A program made the translations under genes and the position numbers. Of a DNA stretch of 64,000 bases, positions 1 to 10,822 are shown in pieces. The notes under the pieces are model-generated. The model was not told where the DNA came from. It searched no databases and saw nothing but the letters and a program-made list of their open reading frames with translations. This DNA is from Phycisphaera sp. (GTDB taxonomy: Bacteria; Planctomycetota; Phycisphaerae; Phycisphaerales; SM1A02). The stretch's first letter is position 1, and every line of letters begins with the position of its first letter. Location of the stretch: the NCBI GenBank assembly GCA_016124975.1, contig WGMP01000013.1:1-64000 (forward strand), written 5' to 3'.

Positions 1-341
1 ACGTCGAATCGCGCGGCATCCCGGCTGGCGGCGTCGGCTTCAACTCGCTGTATCGCTGCGGATACAGCTTCGTTTCGCCTCCTTGCCATCCGGGCGCCGC
101 GCGCTTCTTTGGTCTTCGGGGATCCGTCAGACAGAACCTAGCCCGCATAGTCCTCACAGTTCGACGCCAGCGGCGGCGAAGTCGTCGGCTTTCACGGTGC
201 CTGTGCACACTCACGGGGTCCGTGGAGCCGATGCGAGGCGTGGGTACGGATGTCTCGGAAGCAAGGGGGCGCCCGCGAGCGCGGGCATGGGACGGTTCGG
301 ACGCATTCGTCCGACCGCTCGCCAGAGGCTTGAGGCATCTC
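1..341. other. Gene-poor left edge
   Basis: No convincing gene is visible here. One forward frame stays open from base 3 into the lipoprotein gene at 342, but its translation is arginine-rich, has no recognisable domain and crosses no ribosome-binding site. I therefore treat it as noncoding or as the unrecognisable tail of something lying outside the window. Confidence 0.4.
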
Positions 342-1127
342 ATGATCGATCGCGTCGCCAACTTCGGCTTGCTGCACATGCCCGCACGGCGATGGGAGCG
401 TGGCGCCGTCCACGCAGGACGCTCTGTGCTCCTCGGACTTGCGCTGGCCTCGCTTGCGGGCGGCTGCGGAGACGGTCGGACGGATCAGGCAAGCCGCGCA
501 GCGGCGCTCGCTGACGAACTCGCGCCCGACCTCTCAGTCGGGTCCGCCCAGGCGGCTGAGGCAGGACGGCTGCTGAAATCCGACACGGCCGAGACGGTCG
601 GGTTCGGAGAGTTCGCTGCGTCGCTTCCCGAGGGCTGGAAGTCGATCGACATGCGCGTGAAGGCGCCCATGACGGCGAGCCAGTCGGAGGCGGACCTGAT
701 CCGCATGCTCCGCGCGGCCGAGCAGCAGCTTCCGGCGGATGCCGCCGCCCGCGTCGAGGCTGTCCTGCTTCCATCGGAGCAGCCGCACGCAGGGTTCCTC
801 TCGACCTGCGCGCTCATCACGCAGCGCGTTCCGCAGGGGATGAGCATCGCTCAGTATCAGGCCGCAAGCGAGCGCACCTGGACGGGCGGCACGACGAGCG
901 ACCCAGGCGCGCGCGCGCAGTGCGGCGCATTCCGATCGACGGAGCGGCCCGGGCCCGGCGGCGCGCGCATCAAGATCTATGTGGCCATCCATCGCGACAA
1001 GGGCTATGTGCTCCTTGCGACGGCGAAGGAGGCGGGGGCTGTGTTCGATGCGGTCGACGCGGTGGCGCGTTCGATCGCCATGCCTTCGGGTTCGGCCCAG
1101 GTTGCCTCGCCGTTGCCGCATCGCTGA
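342..1127 (+). CDS. Putative lipoprotein of unknown function
   Basis: 261 residues. An N-terminal hydrophobic stretch (about residues 28-41) ends in the lipobox LAGGC with Cys42, so the product is probably exported and lipid-anchored. The ATG at 342 is chosen because GAGG lies 6 nt upstream; a frame continuing further upstream and an internal ATG at 378 are the alternatives. The mature part (from about residue 50) contains a conserved-looking FGEFAASLPEGWKSID segment and a C-terminal half that could be a small alpha/beta fold, but I recognise no family. It is followed by a 242-bp gap and then a regulator on the same strand. Function unknown. Confidence 0.6.
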   Translation: MIDRVANFGLLHMPARRWERGAVHAGRSVLLGLALASLAGGCGDGRTDQASRAAALADELAPDLSVGSAQAAEAGRLLKSDTAETVGFGEFAASLPEGWKSIDMRVKAPMTASQSEADLIRMLRAAEQQLPADAAARVEAVLLPSEQPHAGFLSTCALITQRVPQGMSIAQYQAASERTWTGGTTSDPGARAQCGAFRSTERPGPGGARIKIYVAIHRDKGYVLLATAKEAGAVFDAVDAVARSIAMPSGSAQVASPLPHR

Positions 1128-1369
1128 GCGGCGCGATCGGCGGCGTGTGAACGCGCAGATATGGCAGCAGGGGCTCGTCCTCCGATGGGGACAAGGGCTG
1201 TGAATCGCTCGCGGGCCGCTTCGACCCCCGCGCAGGCCGCATGCGGTTGTGGGTAGGTTGCGGTGGGCCGTCCGGAGTGCGTTCGGTTCAAGTGGCGGGG
1301 CGCGCGTCTCGGATCGCCACGGCTGTCGCGATGCGCGCGGTGCATCGATGCGATGCGGGTGAGGTCGTC

Positions 1370-2227
1370 ATGCAAGGCAACGAGGTTCTCTTCGACATCA
1401 GGAACGGGCGCGCCATGGATCTCCTCCTCAACGAGGAGGTCATGTCCGTCTGGGAGCTGGTTCGGCGCCGCAAGAAGCCCGTCGATGTCGCGGAGGTTGC
1501 GCGCGCGGTCGATCTCGAGCACCTGTTCGCGCAGCGGGCGCTCGACGACCTCGTCGAGCATGGCCTGATCGAGCCCCTGCGCGTGCGCGCCGACCGACGG
1601 ACGCCGACCTACCGCGTCACCTGCGAACGGATCGCGATCGGGCTGCGCGCGGACGACGCGACAGACAGGAAGCTGTGGGACGGACTGAGCAGGCGCTTCG
1701 AGGAGGCCGCGGACAGGTTGGCGAAGAACCACCTGCCCCTCGAGCAGGCGACCGACGACAAGCGCTCGCGCATGATCTACAGCCTGCCCGTGCGGATCGC
1801 GCCGAGCGAGATGCACGAGCTGCGGCATCGCCTCGACGAGCTCGCTGCGTTCCTCCACATGCTGCAGGAGCGCCACACGGGAGACGGCGGCAAGGACGAC
1901 TACTTCTGCAACTACCGCTTCGAGCTCCAGGTGCAGCCGCTCGCCGAGTCTGTGCGGCCGCAGCCCGTCGTGATGGCGCGCTTCGTCGACCGCGACGCGA
2001 AGGACGGCGCCGCACGCGTCGATCCGCTCGCCGCGCTCTCGAAGCGCGAGCGACAGGTGGCGATCGCGCTCGTGCGCGGGCGTACCCGCAACGAGACGGC
2101 CGACGAACTGGGCATCAAGCCGGGAAGCGTGGCCACGCTCGCGAAGCGCATCTACCGCAAGCTCGGCGTCTCGAGCCGCGTGGAGCTGGTGCGCTGCATG
2201 GACAGGGCCAAGGCCGCGACCGAATGA
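1370..2227 (+). CDS. Transcriptional regulator with N-terminal winged-helix-like region and C-terminal LuxR-type HTH
   Basis: 285 residues. Residues about 222-276 match a LuxR/GerE helix-turn-helix: LSKRERQVAIALVRGRTRNE, then ADELGIKPGSVATLAKRIYRK. The N-terminal 70 residues (VMSVWELVRRRKKPVDVAEV and following) look like a winged helix of the MarR/ArsR type, and no receiver domain is visible. The ATG at 1370 has GAGG 5 nt upstream, which favours it over the longer frame from 1241. It probably binds DNA as a stand-alone regulator; the target is unknown. It ends 61 bp from the convergent ftsH gene. Confidence 0.72.
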   Translation: MQGNEVLFDIRNGRAMDLLLNEEVMSVWELVRRRKKPVDVAEVARAVDLEHLFAQRALDDLVEHGLIEPLRVRADRRTPTYRVTCERIAIGLRADDATDRKLWDGLSRRFEEAADRLAKNHLPLEQATDDKRSRMIYSLPVRIAPSEMHELRHRLDELAAFLHMLQERHTGDGGKDDYFCNYRFELQVQPLAESVRPQPVVMARFVDRDAKDGAARVDPLAALSKRERQVAIALVRGRTRNETADELGIKPGSVATLAKRIYRKLGVSSRVELVRCMDRAKAATE

Positions 2228-2288
2228 GCCACGCGGTGGAAGGGCGGCTGCGACGCGGCGAACGCCGCGAGGCGCTTCGCATCACTCG

Positions 2289-4397
<2,109 letters not shown>

Positions 4398-4699
4398 GCG
4401 GGGCGAGTCTTCTCGGTTGGAGTCGAACGGGGGCTGGCGGCCGCAGGGCGAAGGCCTCCGCGGGCGCCATGCGGGAGTCTAGGTTGGATCGAACGGTCGG
4501 GGCGGGCGTCCGGCCTTACTCCCTCGAAGTCGCGCCCGAGTTTCCGTGTTGTCGGCCAACGCGCGGGCCGTCTCGACGGCCATCGCGATGTTTGCGGGGA
4601 GTTCGCGCACCGCCCCGCATGGTTTCGGTGCGCGCGCCGTTCGGCATCGAATCGGCCAAGCGTCGGCCTGCCGGGGCCCGAGCCGCTTTCGCCGCGCCG
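4398..4699. other. Gap between lptE and ftsH
   Basis: 302 bp with no gene. It contains the candidate ftsH promoter hexamer TAGACT (minus strand, 4476-4481). No stem-loop with a T-tract that would end the bamD-lptE transcript was seen. Confidence 0.5.
4476..4481 (-). promoter_or_regulatory. Candidate -10 hexamer for ftsH (TAGACT)
   Basis: Read on the minus strand the hexamer is TAGACT, matching the TAnnnT type found before many genes in this window. Transcription would start near 4469 and give a leader of about 72 nt before the ftsH ATG at 4397. No clear -35 box is visible. Confidence 0.35.
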
Positions 4700-5251
4700 C
4701 TACCACTTCGACTGCATCGCGGACACCAGTTCGCGGGCGAGCTGCTCCACGGCCACGAATCGGGCGAGCTCAAGCGGCTCGCGCGCCGGGTACGACGGAA
4801 CGAAGAGCGCGACGGACTCGACCCCCTCGCGGCCGACGATCCGTTCGCCGCTGCGAAGGTCGACCCACTCGAAGTCGACGCGCACGCGCACCATCATCTC
4901 GTTGGCAAGTCCCGTCCGCGGGTCCTTCGAGCGCTCGACGAGGTCGATCGCCGTGATTGTTCCGCGCAGGACGGTGTCGGCCGAGACCTCCGACGAGACC
5001 TTGTACGGCGTCGAGAGCTCGACTTCCTTCACGAGCGCCTGCGCGAGATCGAACTCGAAGTTCCGCAGGTAGCTCTGGTTTCGGAAGATCGGAAGCGCCA
5101 CGCTGCGATAGCGCGTGGGATAGGGGGAGGACGGCGCGTAGCCCGCGTCGGGCGAGGCAGCGCATCCCTGAAGGATGCAGGCGGCAAGACAGGGCGCTGC
5201 GAGGAGCACCGCGAGGAGCGCGGGACGGGAGATCGGGCGAAGCGGAGTCAT
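4700..5251 (-). CDS. lptE: LPS-assembly lipoprotein LptE-like
   Basis: 183 residues. LptE is the outer-membrane lipoprotein that plugs LptD during lipopolysaccharide insertion. The signal peptide ends in ILQGC (Cys about 29). The mature domain follows the LptE/LptE-like pattern: RYRSVALPIFRNQSYLRNFE, an SADTVLRGTI strand, and a long C-terminal helix (ARFVAVEQLARELVSAMQSK). The ATG at 5251 overlaps the bamD stop as ATGA (4 bp), so translation is probably coupled. The pairing with BamD fits a shared outer-membrane biogenesis role. An LptE call rests on fold-level similarity, so the symbol is probable rather than certain. Confidence 0.78.
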   Translation of the reverse strand: MTPLRPISRPALLAVLLAAPCLAACILQGCAASPDAGYAPSSPYPTRYRSVALPIFRNQSYLRNFEFDLAQALVKEVELSTPYKVSSEVSADTVLRGTITAIDLVERSKDPRTGLANEMMVRVRVDFEWVDLRSGERIVGREGVESVALFVPSYPAREPLELARFVAVEQLARELVSAMQSKW

Positions 5252-6414
5252 GGATTCCTCTCCGCGTCGGCAGGCTCGGCCGCTGCGTCGGTCTTCGCAG
5301 CCGGGGCCGGATCCGACTCGGGCTCCGCGCTCTCCGCCGCCACTGGCGCTGCGTCGGGCATCTCGTCCCACTCGACGCCAAGCACCTGCTTGCGGAGCGC
5401 GCGGTAGTCGGGCCCGCCGCGGACGACGCTTTCGGGAACCTTCTCGAGGATCGAGGGAATGATGCGCAGCGCCTCGATCGCCGCGATCGAGGTGGGATGG
5501 CGCTGCACCAGTCGCCGCACCGAGAGCTCGGCCGAGATCGGATCGCCGATCTCGATGTACCACGACGCGGTCGAGAGGAACTTCGCGGCCTGCGACTCCT
5601 CGATGCGGGCGAGGAGCGACTTCGTGCCGACCTGCTGCGCGAGGCCCGGCTGGAGCGCCTGCAGCGACTGCAGGCGCGCGCGCGCCTCGAGAAGGCCGCT
5701 CGCGTCGTATTCAGGTCCGCGGAAGCCCGCGATCGACGCGTAGATCAGGCGGAGACGCGCCTTGGTGACCTGCGGGCTGCGCGGATAGTTCTCGATGAAG
5801 AGGCGGTAGGACTCCGCCGCCATCATCATCTCGCGGCGGTCGAAGTAGTAGTCGGAGAGCTCCATGCCCGCGCGCTCCGCCAGTTCGCTGCCGGGGAGGC
5901 GCTCCTGGATGCGGATCAGGAGTTCCTGCGCCTCCTCGCTTGCGTCGAGGATGCGCACGGTGCCGAAGAGCCGCTTCTTGAGGCCGCGCGCATAGCTGCG
6001 CGCGATCTCAAACTCGCGCTCGAGCGCGGGGATGAAGACCTCGCTGCCTGGATAGCGGCGCGCGATCTCCTCGTAGTCGAAGAGCGCCTGGAACTCGTCG
6101 CCTTCGGCGAGCGTGGCGTCGCCGCGCACAAGGAGCGCGTCCGCGCGATAGGGGGAGAGGGGAAGGCGCTCGAGGAAGGCGTTCGCAAGGTTCTTCGCCC
6201 GCGAGGCCTCGCCGCTCACAAGCGCGCGGCGCGCGGCAAGGAGCTGGGCTTCCTCGCTGGCGGGGTCGATCTCTGCGGCGCGCGTCCAGCGGTCGAGCGT
6301 GTCGAGCTCGTAGCGCTCCGCCTGCGCGAGCGCGGCGGTGGACGCAGCGAGCGCGGCGAAGGCCGCGAGGGCACGGAGAGGACGGAGGAGCCTCGAGGGC
6401 CTGGGCGTGTCCAT
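5248..6414 (-). CDS. bamD: Outer-membrane assembly BamD-like TPR protein
   Basis: 388 residues, longer than the roughly 245 of proteobacterial BamD. It has a signal peptide (LAAFAALAASTAALAQA) without a lipobox Cys, so it is probably periplasmic rather than lipid-anchored. Helical TPR-like repeats follow, including the BamD/ComL-type sequences ALFDYEEIARRYPGSE and AAESYRLFIENYPRSPQV, and then an acidic Ala/Pro tail. The ATG at 6414 is preferred over an in-frame TTG at 6453. It has no Shine-Dalgarno but has TACCAT 10 nt upstream, so the mRNA may be leaderless. It is coupled to lptE. Alternative: a generic outer-membrane TPR adaptor. Confidence 0.75.
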   Translation of the reverse strand: MDTPRPSRLLRPLRALAAFAALAASTAALAQAERYELDTLDRWTRAAEIDPASEEAQLLAARRALVSGEASRAKNLANAFLERLPLSPYRADALLVRGDATLAEGDEFQALFDYEEIARRYPGSEVFIPALEREFEIARSYARGLKKRLFGTVRILDASEEAQELLIRIQERLPGSELAERAGMELSDYYFDRREMMMAAESYRLFIENYPRSPQVTKARLRLIYASIAGFRGPEYDASGLLEARARLQSLQALQPGLAQQVGTKSLLARIEESQAAKFLSTASWYIEIGDPISAELSVRRLVQRHPTSIAAIEALRIIPSILEKVPESVVRGGPDYRALRKQVLGVEWDEMPDAAPVAAESAEPESDPAPAAKTDAAAEPADAERNP

Positions 6415-6424
6415 GAGGGAGGCG

Positions 6425-6430
6425 ATGGTA
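6425..6430 (-). promoter_or_regulatory. Candidate -10 for bamD (leaderless), TACCAT
   Basis: TACCAT on the minus strand lies 10 nt before the bamD ATG (6414), too close to leave room for a 5' leader. No Shine-Dalgarno precedes this start. Confidence 0.4.
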
Positions 6431-6557
6431 CGCGCGGACGGGAAGACCCTCAAACGAGACCCGGCGGCGCCGCCCGAGGAGCGGCCGCGCCCCGCGCCCC
6501 GTGTCCGCGGATCGCATAGGCTTCGCGCCCCGCGCGGCGGATGTCGCGGAGTCCTCG

Positions 6558-7451
6558 ATGGCGATCGCGGTCCTCTTCAACCCCATCTCAGGTTCGGGCC
6601 GCGCCGAGAGGGTTGCGAGCGCGCTGCGCGATGCACTTGAGCGCGAGGGCTGGATCATCGAGCTCGTCCCTACGGAGCGCGCCGCCGCGTCGGTGTGGCT
6701 CGCGCCGCGGCTCCGAGGGAAGGACGCTGTCGTCGTCGTCGGGGGTGACGGGGCGGTGAGGCTCGTCGCACCCGAGGCCGCACGGGCGCGGGTGCCCCTA
6801 TGGCATGTGCCCTGCGGCACGGAGAATCTCTTTGCGCGCGCCTTCGGAATGTCGCGCAGCGCGGCCGCGCTCTCCTCCGCGCTTCGGCACCGCGCCACGC
6901 GCGAGATCGACCTCGCGGCCGTCGAGCGCGAAGGGGGGCTCCGCGACGACTTCGTCATCATGGCATCGGTCGGGTTCGACGCGTCCGTCGTGCACGCGCT
7001 CTCGGCCACCCGTCGTGGCGGGATCTCGCACCTGAGCTACGCGCGCCCCATCCTGTCGGCCCTCGGCGCCTGGCGCCCGAGCCGGCTCGCGTGGTCGATC
7101 GACGGAGAGCGCGAGGACCTTGGCGAGGGCATGGTCGTCGTCGGCAACCTGCCCGACTACGGCGCCCGTCTGAACCCGGCGGCGGGGGCGTGCTGCGACG
7201 ACGGGGAACTCGACGCCGTGTTCATCCCCGCCCGCGGAGCCTTCGAGCTCCTGCCGTGGGTGCCGCTCCTCTGGACGGGGCTCCATCGCCGCCACCGGCT
7301 CCTGCGCGAGCGCCGCGGGCGGCGCATCGAGCTCGACCTCTCCCCGCACGCCGAACTCCAGCTTGACGGGGACGCCGCGGCGGGCGGGCCGGGCGGGCGA
7401 TGCGTCTTCTCGCTTTCGGAAGTCAGGCTGCGGGTGCTCGTTCCTGCCTGA
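6558..7451 (+). CDS. Diacylglycerol/lipid kinase family protein (DAGK catalytic domain)
   Basis: 297 residues, the usual size for YegS/BmrU-type lipid kinases, which phosphorylate lipid or sphingoid substrates with ATP at the inner face of the membrane. The N-terminal NPISGSGRAERV motif (residues 7-18) and VVVVGGDGAVRLV (nucleotide-binding glycine loop) are visible. The usual GGDGT/S is GGDGA here, so the hydroxyl residue is lost. The PCGTENLFAR segment and a C-terminal beta domain complete the fold. The ATG at 6558 has GGAG 6 nt upstream. It is divergent from bamD across 143 bp. The exact lipid substrate cannot be read from the sequence. Confidence 0.85.
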   Translation: MAIAVLFNPISGSGRAERVASALRDALEREGWIIELVPTERAAASVWLAPRLRGKDAVVVVGGDGAVRLVAPEAARARVPLWHVPCGTENLFARAFGMSRSAAALSSALRHRATREIDLAAVEREGGLRDDFVIMASVGFDASVVHALSATRRGGISHLSYARPILSALGAWRPSRLAWSIDGEREDLGEGMVVVGNLPDYGARLNPAAGACCDDGELDAVFIPARGAFELLPWVPLLWTGLHRRHRLLRERRGRRIELDLSPHAELQLDGDAAAGGPGGRCVFSLSEVRLRVLVPA

Positions 7452-7577
7452 CGACGCTGGGCAGGCCTTGCGCTCGCGGACCTGCCCGCACGATCCGCAC
7501 CCGCCGCGCAGGCCGACATTTCTCAAGTTTTGGCCTTGTTTCCCGCCACTCAACTCCTGCGCCCCGCCTCGCGGGTC

Positions 7578-7605
7578 TCAAGTCTGCGGCCGCGCAGGCC
7601 GATTC
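7578..7605 (+). promoter_or_regulatory. Candidate sigma-28 (FliA) promoter upstream of fliL
   Basis: TCAAGTCT (7578-7585), 12 nt, then GCCGATTC (7598-7605). The enteric FliA consensus is TAAAGTTT-N11-GCCGATAA; the match is 6 of 8 in each half with one extra spacer base. It lies about 80 bp before fliL, and a FliA-type sigma factor gene closes the same gene block. A second TCAAGTTT at 7523-7530 lacks a matching -10. Confidence 0.5.
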
Positions 7606-7684
7606 CGAAGTCGAGCGGAGCGTCGACCGACGCCGCCGTCCTGACGCAGGCATTGCGGGAAACGATCGCTGGGAGGCTGACGCC

Positions 7685-8218
7685 ATGGCGGACAAGAAGA
7701 ACGAGACCGAGTCGGAGGAGACGCCGAAGCCCAAGAAGGGCGGCGGACTCAAGTTCATCATCGTCGTGCTGGCGCTGCTCGGCATCGAAGGTGGCGTGCT
7801 CTTCTTCGTCTTCTCGTCTGGCAAGCCCCAGACGGTCGAGGCGACCGAGCCTGTCATCGTGGCGAACCCCGAGGACGAGAAGCTCGTCGAGCTCCTCGTG
7901 CTCGACGACCGCCTCGTGAACGACCGCACGGGCATCAGCTACCTCTACCAGACCGAGATCTACGTCAAGGTCCGCAAGAAGGACGAGGAGTGGGTGAAGG
8001 ACGAGATCGAGCGCAGCAAGAACTCGCTGCGCGCGCAGCTCGGCGGCATCTGGCGCACGGCCGAGCCGACCCACTTCCAGGAGCCGCTCTTCGAGACCCT
8101 GACCCGCCGCGTCGAGACCGTGATGCGCGAGCGCTTCGACCACAAGTCGAGCGACTCGAAGCCCGTCATCGACCGCTGCGTCCTGGTCGTCGGCACGGGC
8201 CTCCGCATCAACCGCTGA
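7685..8218 (+). CDS. fliL: Flagellar basal-body protein FliL
   Basis: 177 residues. FliL surrounds the stator around the basal body and influences torque. The layout fits the family: a short charged cytoplasmic N-terminus, one membrane helix (about 22-43: GLKFIIVVLALLGIEGGVLF), then a periplasmic domain with LLVLDDRLVNDRTGISYLYQ and a C-terminal LVVGTGLRIN strand. The ATG at 7685 follows GGGAGG at a spacing of 8 nt, and the frame upstream of it is not coding-like. First gene of the flagellar block. Confidence 0.85.
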   Translation: MADKKNETESEETPKPKKGGGLKFIIVVLALLGIEGGVLFFVFSSGKPQTVEATEPVIVANPEDEKLVELLVLDDRLVNDRTGISYLYQTEIYVKVRKKDEEWVKDEIERSKNSLRAQLGGIWRTAEPTHFQEPLFETLTRRVETVMRERFDHKSSDSKPVIDRCVLVVGTGLRINR

Positions 8219-8432
8219 CGGCGGGGCCTTGCGGCGACGGGTGCCCGCGGGCGACGGCCGCGCAGGAACTGCGCCTGAAAGGCCGAAGGCGCGCGGATGA
8301 TTCTCTGCAGGCGCAAGCCTTGCGCGGCCGATCAAGGCCGAGCGCGGGGTGGACCTGTAGGACGCAGGTCGCCGCGCACGGTCAGGGACCCTCGTTCCCG
8401 AGGCATCAGGCGGAGCCTGAGGAAGGCCTGAG

Positions 8433-8825
8433 ATGGCAGACCCACGCGACAACTCGGCACAGGGCGGCGCGCCCTCGACAGGCAACGCCAGCACCGGGGG
8501 TTCCGGCGATGGCAAGGCGCCCACTCCCGTGGGCATGCCCGACTTTTCGGGCGGACTTCCCCATTCGACCGACGCGAGCGGCATCGGGGTCCTCGGCGAT
8601 GTGTCGCTGCAGGTCCGCATCGAGCTCGGCCGCACCAAGATGCTCGTCGAGGATGTCCTGAAGCTGAACCCCGACTCCGTCGTCGAGCTCGACAAGGCCG
8701 CAGGCGACCCCGTGGACATCTATGTGAACGGCCGTCGCATCGCGCGCGGCGAGGTGCTCGTGCTCAACGAGAACTTCTGCGTGCGCGTGAGCGAGATCCT
8801 CGAGCCCTACGAGTCGCACGCCTGA
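8433..8825 (+). CDS. fliN: Flagellar motor switch protein FliN
   Basis: 130 residues. FliN forms the lower C-ring with FliM and docks the export ATPase complex. A disordered Gly/Ser-rich N-terminus (1-50) precedes the SpoA (C-ring) domain, which carries the family hallmarks [34 protein letters not shown] and [29 protein letters not shown] lies just upstream of the ATG. A 214-bp gap separates it from fliL, and no fliM lies between them or elsewhere in the window. Confidence 0.95.
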   Translation: MADPRDNSAQGGAPSTGNASTGGSGDGKAPTPVGMPDFSGGLPHSTDASGIGVLGDVSLQVRIELGRTKMLVEDVLKLNPDSVVELDKAAGDPVDIYVNGRRIARGEVLVLNENFCVRVSEILEPYESHA

Positions 8826-8891
8826 ACGGCACGACCGCGCGCGGGGAGAGGAAGGCGGGCGGAGCCCGTCTGTTCAAAGCCAGGATGGCCC

Positions 8892-10052
8892 ATGTCGAAC
8901 ACACAGAAGAAGATCTCTGGAACCGCCGCGTCCGTGCGTCTGCGCGCGCGATCGCGCTCGCTGGCCGTCGCGGCGCTCCTCGCCACGCTGGCGGCCGCCT
9001 TCGTTGCGGTGCGACCCGCCAGCGCGGCTCAGGCGCAGGGCGCACCGACCACAAACCAGCCCGTGGATGCGACGCAGGGGCCCTCGGTGCCCGTCGCGTC
9101 GCCTGTGGCGTCGCCCGCGCCTGCGGCTGCGCCGACGGGAACCCCGTCGCAGAGCCCCGCGGTTCCCCCGACGGGGGAGGCAACGGGCCCCGCGCCTGCG
9201 GACGGCGCCGCGAAGGATGCGCGCGGTGGTCCGCTCGCTCCGCCGCCAACGCGCCCGCTTGTGCCGTCCTTCTCGGCGCTCCTTGAGCTTGAGGATGCCC
9301 CGCGCGCGCCCGCCGAGCCCGTGGTGATCCCGACCGAGCTCGAGCCCGGGACCCCGATTCCGCCCACCCGCCGCGCCGCCCGACCGGTCGCCGACGAGGC
9401 AAGTGGCGCTGGTGCCGCCGACGATGCATCGCGCACGGCCTCGGCGCTCTCGCGCACGGCCTCGCGTGGGCTGGATGCGAAGGGTGAGCGCTCCCTCGCC
9501 GCGGGCGCAGAGCCGACGAGCACGCTCATGGACCAGGTGGTGCCGACCGCGCTCGCGCTCGGAGGCACGCTCGCCGCGATCTTCCTGATGCGCTTCATCG
9601 TGAAGCGCTTTGGTGGGAACATGGGCGGGGCGTTCGGCAAGGCGAAGCGGCCGTCGGGCGTCGTCGAGGTGCTGGCGCGCTATCCCTTCGCCCGCGGCCA
9701 CCACATCGTGCTCATCAAGGTGGGGAGGCGCGTGCTCGTCACCCACCAGAGCGCGCAGGGGATCCAGACCCTCAGCGAGTTCAGCTCGCCGGGCGAGGTC
9801 GCGGACCTCATCGCTCGCTGCGAGGCGGGCGCGCGCGGCACCGATCAGTTCTCGTTCGACTCGCTCCTTCGCGCCAACGACCGCGAGTTCGACGCACCTC
9901 GGCAGCAGCCCGTCCTCCTCGGGCAGGACCGCAAGCCCGCGCCGCGCGCGCCCCGCCCCGCCTCGGGCGTGCGCGAGGCCCTTCCGCCCGCGGCCCGCAC
10001 GGCCGAGATCGAGACCATCGACCTGACCAAGCGCCGCGGGGTGCTGCGATGA
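8892..10052 (+). CDS. fliO: Flagellar biosynthetic protein FliO with long N-terminal region
   Basis: 386 residues, against 100-150 for typical FliO. FliO is a membrane chaperone for assembling the FliP ring of the export gate. A signal-like segment (residues about 22-45) is followed by a Pro/Ala/Thr-rich stretch of about 160 residues, one membrane helix (TALALGGTLAAIFLMRFIV, about 218-238), and the conserved cytoplasmic FliO domain (VEVLARYPFARGHHIVLIKV, then LVTHQSAQGIQTLSEF). AGGA lies 6 nt before the ATG. It overlaps fliP by ATGA, implying coupled translation. Confidence 0.88.
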   Translation: MSNTQKKISGTAASVRLRARSRSLAVAALLATLAAAFVAVRPASAAQAQGAPTTNQPVDATQGPSVPVASPVASPAPAAAPTGTPSQSPAVPPTGEATGPAPADGAAKDARGGPLAPPPTRPLVPSFSALLELEDAPRAPAEPVVIPTELEPGTPIPPTRRAARPVADEASGAGAADDASRTASALSRTASRGLDAKGERSLAAGAEPTSTLMDQVVPTALALGGTLAAIFLMRFIVKRFGGNMGGAFGKAKRPSGVVEVLARYPFARGHHIVLIKVGRRVLVTHQSAQGIQTLSEFSSPGEVADLIARCEAGARGTDQFSFDSLLRANDREFDAPRQQPVLLGQDRKPAPRAPRPASGVREALPPAARTAEIETIDLTKRRGVLR

Positions 10053-10822
10053 CGCTTCTCCTAGCGCAGGCGGCGCCCGCCCTCGAGGGGATCAACCCGA
10101 TCGGAGTCCTCGAGGATGCGGCGAACAGCGTGCCCGGCTTCGAGGGCGGCCTGAGCGCGACGCTCAACATCATCCTCCTCCTGACGGTGCTCACGATCGC
10201 GCCGTCGATCCTGATCCTGTGCACCTGCTTCACCCGCATGGTGGTCGTGCTCGGACTTCTCCGCCAGGCGCTCGGCACGCAGACGCTGCCGCCTTCGCAG
10301 GTCATCGTCGGGCTTTCCGTCCTCCTGAGCGCGCTCGCCATGGGCCCGACCTTCACGCGCATGTGGGATGAGGGCATCGGCCCCTACGCGCGCGGCGAGC
10401 AGAAGGACCAGATGCTCGCGTGGGAGAACGCCAAGAAGCCGCTGCGCGAATTCATGATCGCGCAGATCGAGGCGTCCGGCAACGTTCCGACGGTGCTGAT
10501 GGTGCTCGAGCACCGCGGCGTCGACGTGAGCGACCCCGCGGAGATGACCTGGGAGGAGGACGTGGACATGCTCACGCTCGTGCCGTCCTTCGTCATCTCC
10601 GAGCTGAAGACGGCCTTCCTCATCGGATTCCGCATCTACCTGCCGTTCCTCGTGATCGACATGGTGATCGCAAGCCTGCTCGTCTCGATGGGCATGATGA
10701 TGCTGCCGCCCGTGCTGGTGTCGCTGCCGTTCAAGCTTCTGCTCTTCGTCCTCGTCGATGGGTGGACGCTCGTGGTCAGCTCGCTTCTCAGCGGCGTGAT
10801 GATTCCCGTGGGAGGCACCTGA
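10049..10822 (+). CDS. fliP: Flagellar export-gate protein FliP
   Basis: 257 residues, the family's usual size. FliP forms the pentameric core of the type III export gate in the inner membrane. The diagnostic block CTCFTRMVVVLGLLRQALGT followed by LPPSQVIVGLSVLLS is present, as are FVISELKTAFLIGFRIYLPF and LLPPVLVSLPFKLLLFVLVDG near the C-terminus. It starts within the fliO stop (ATGA) and its own stop shares one base with the fliQ ATG (TGATG), so fliO, fliP and fliQ are translationally coupled. Confidence 0.98.
   Translation: MTLLLAQAAPALEGINPIGVLEDAANSVPGFEGGLSATLNIILLLTVLTIAPSILILCTCFTRMVVVLGLLRQALGTQTLPPSQVIVGLSVLLSALAMGPTFTRMWDEGIGPYARGEQKDQMLAWENAKKPLREFMIAQIEASGNVPTVLMVLEHRGVDVSDPAEMTWEEDVDMLTLVPSFVISELKTAFLIGFRIYLPFLVIDMVIASLLVSMGMMMLPPVLVSLPFKLLLFVLVDGWTLVVSSLLSGVMIPVGGT

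Noticed and set aside
7523..7549. Second sigma-28 promoter
   Set aside because: TCAAGTTT is a good -35, but the sequence 11-12 nt later (CCCGCCAC) does not resemble GCCGATAA.
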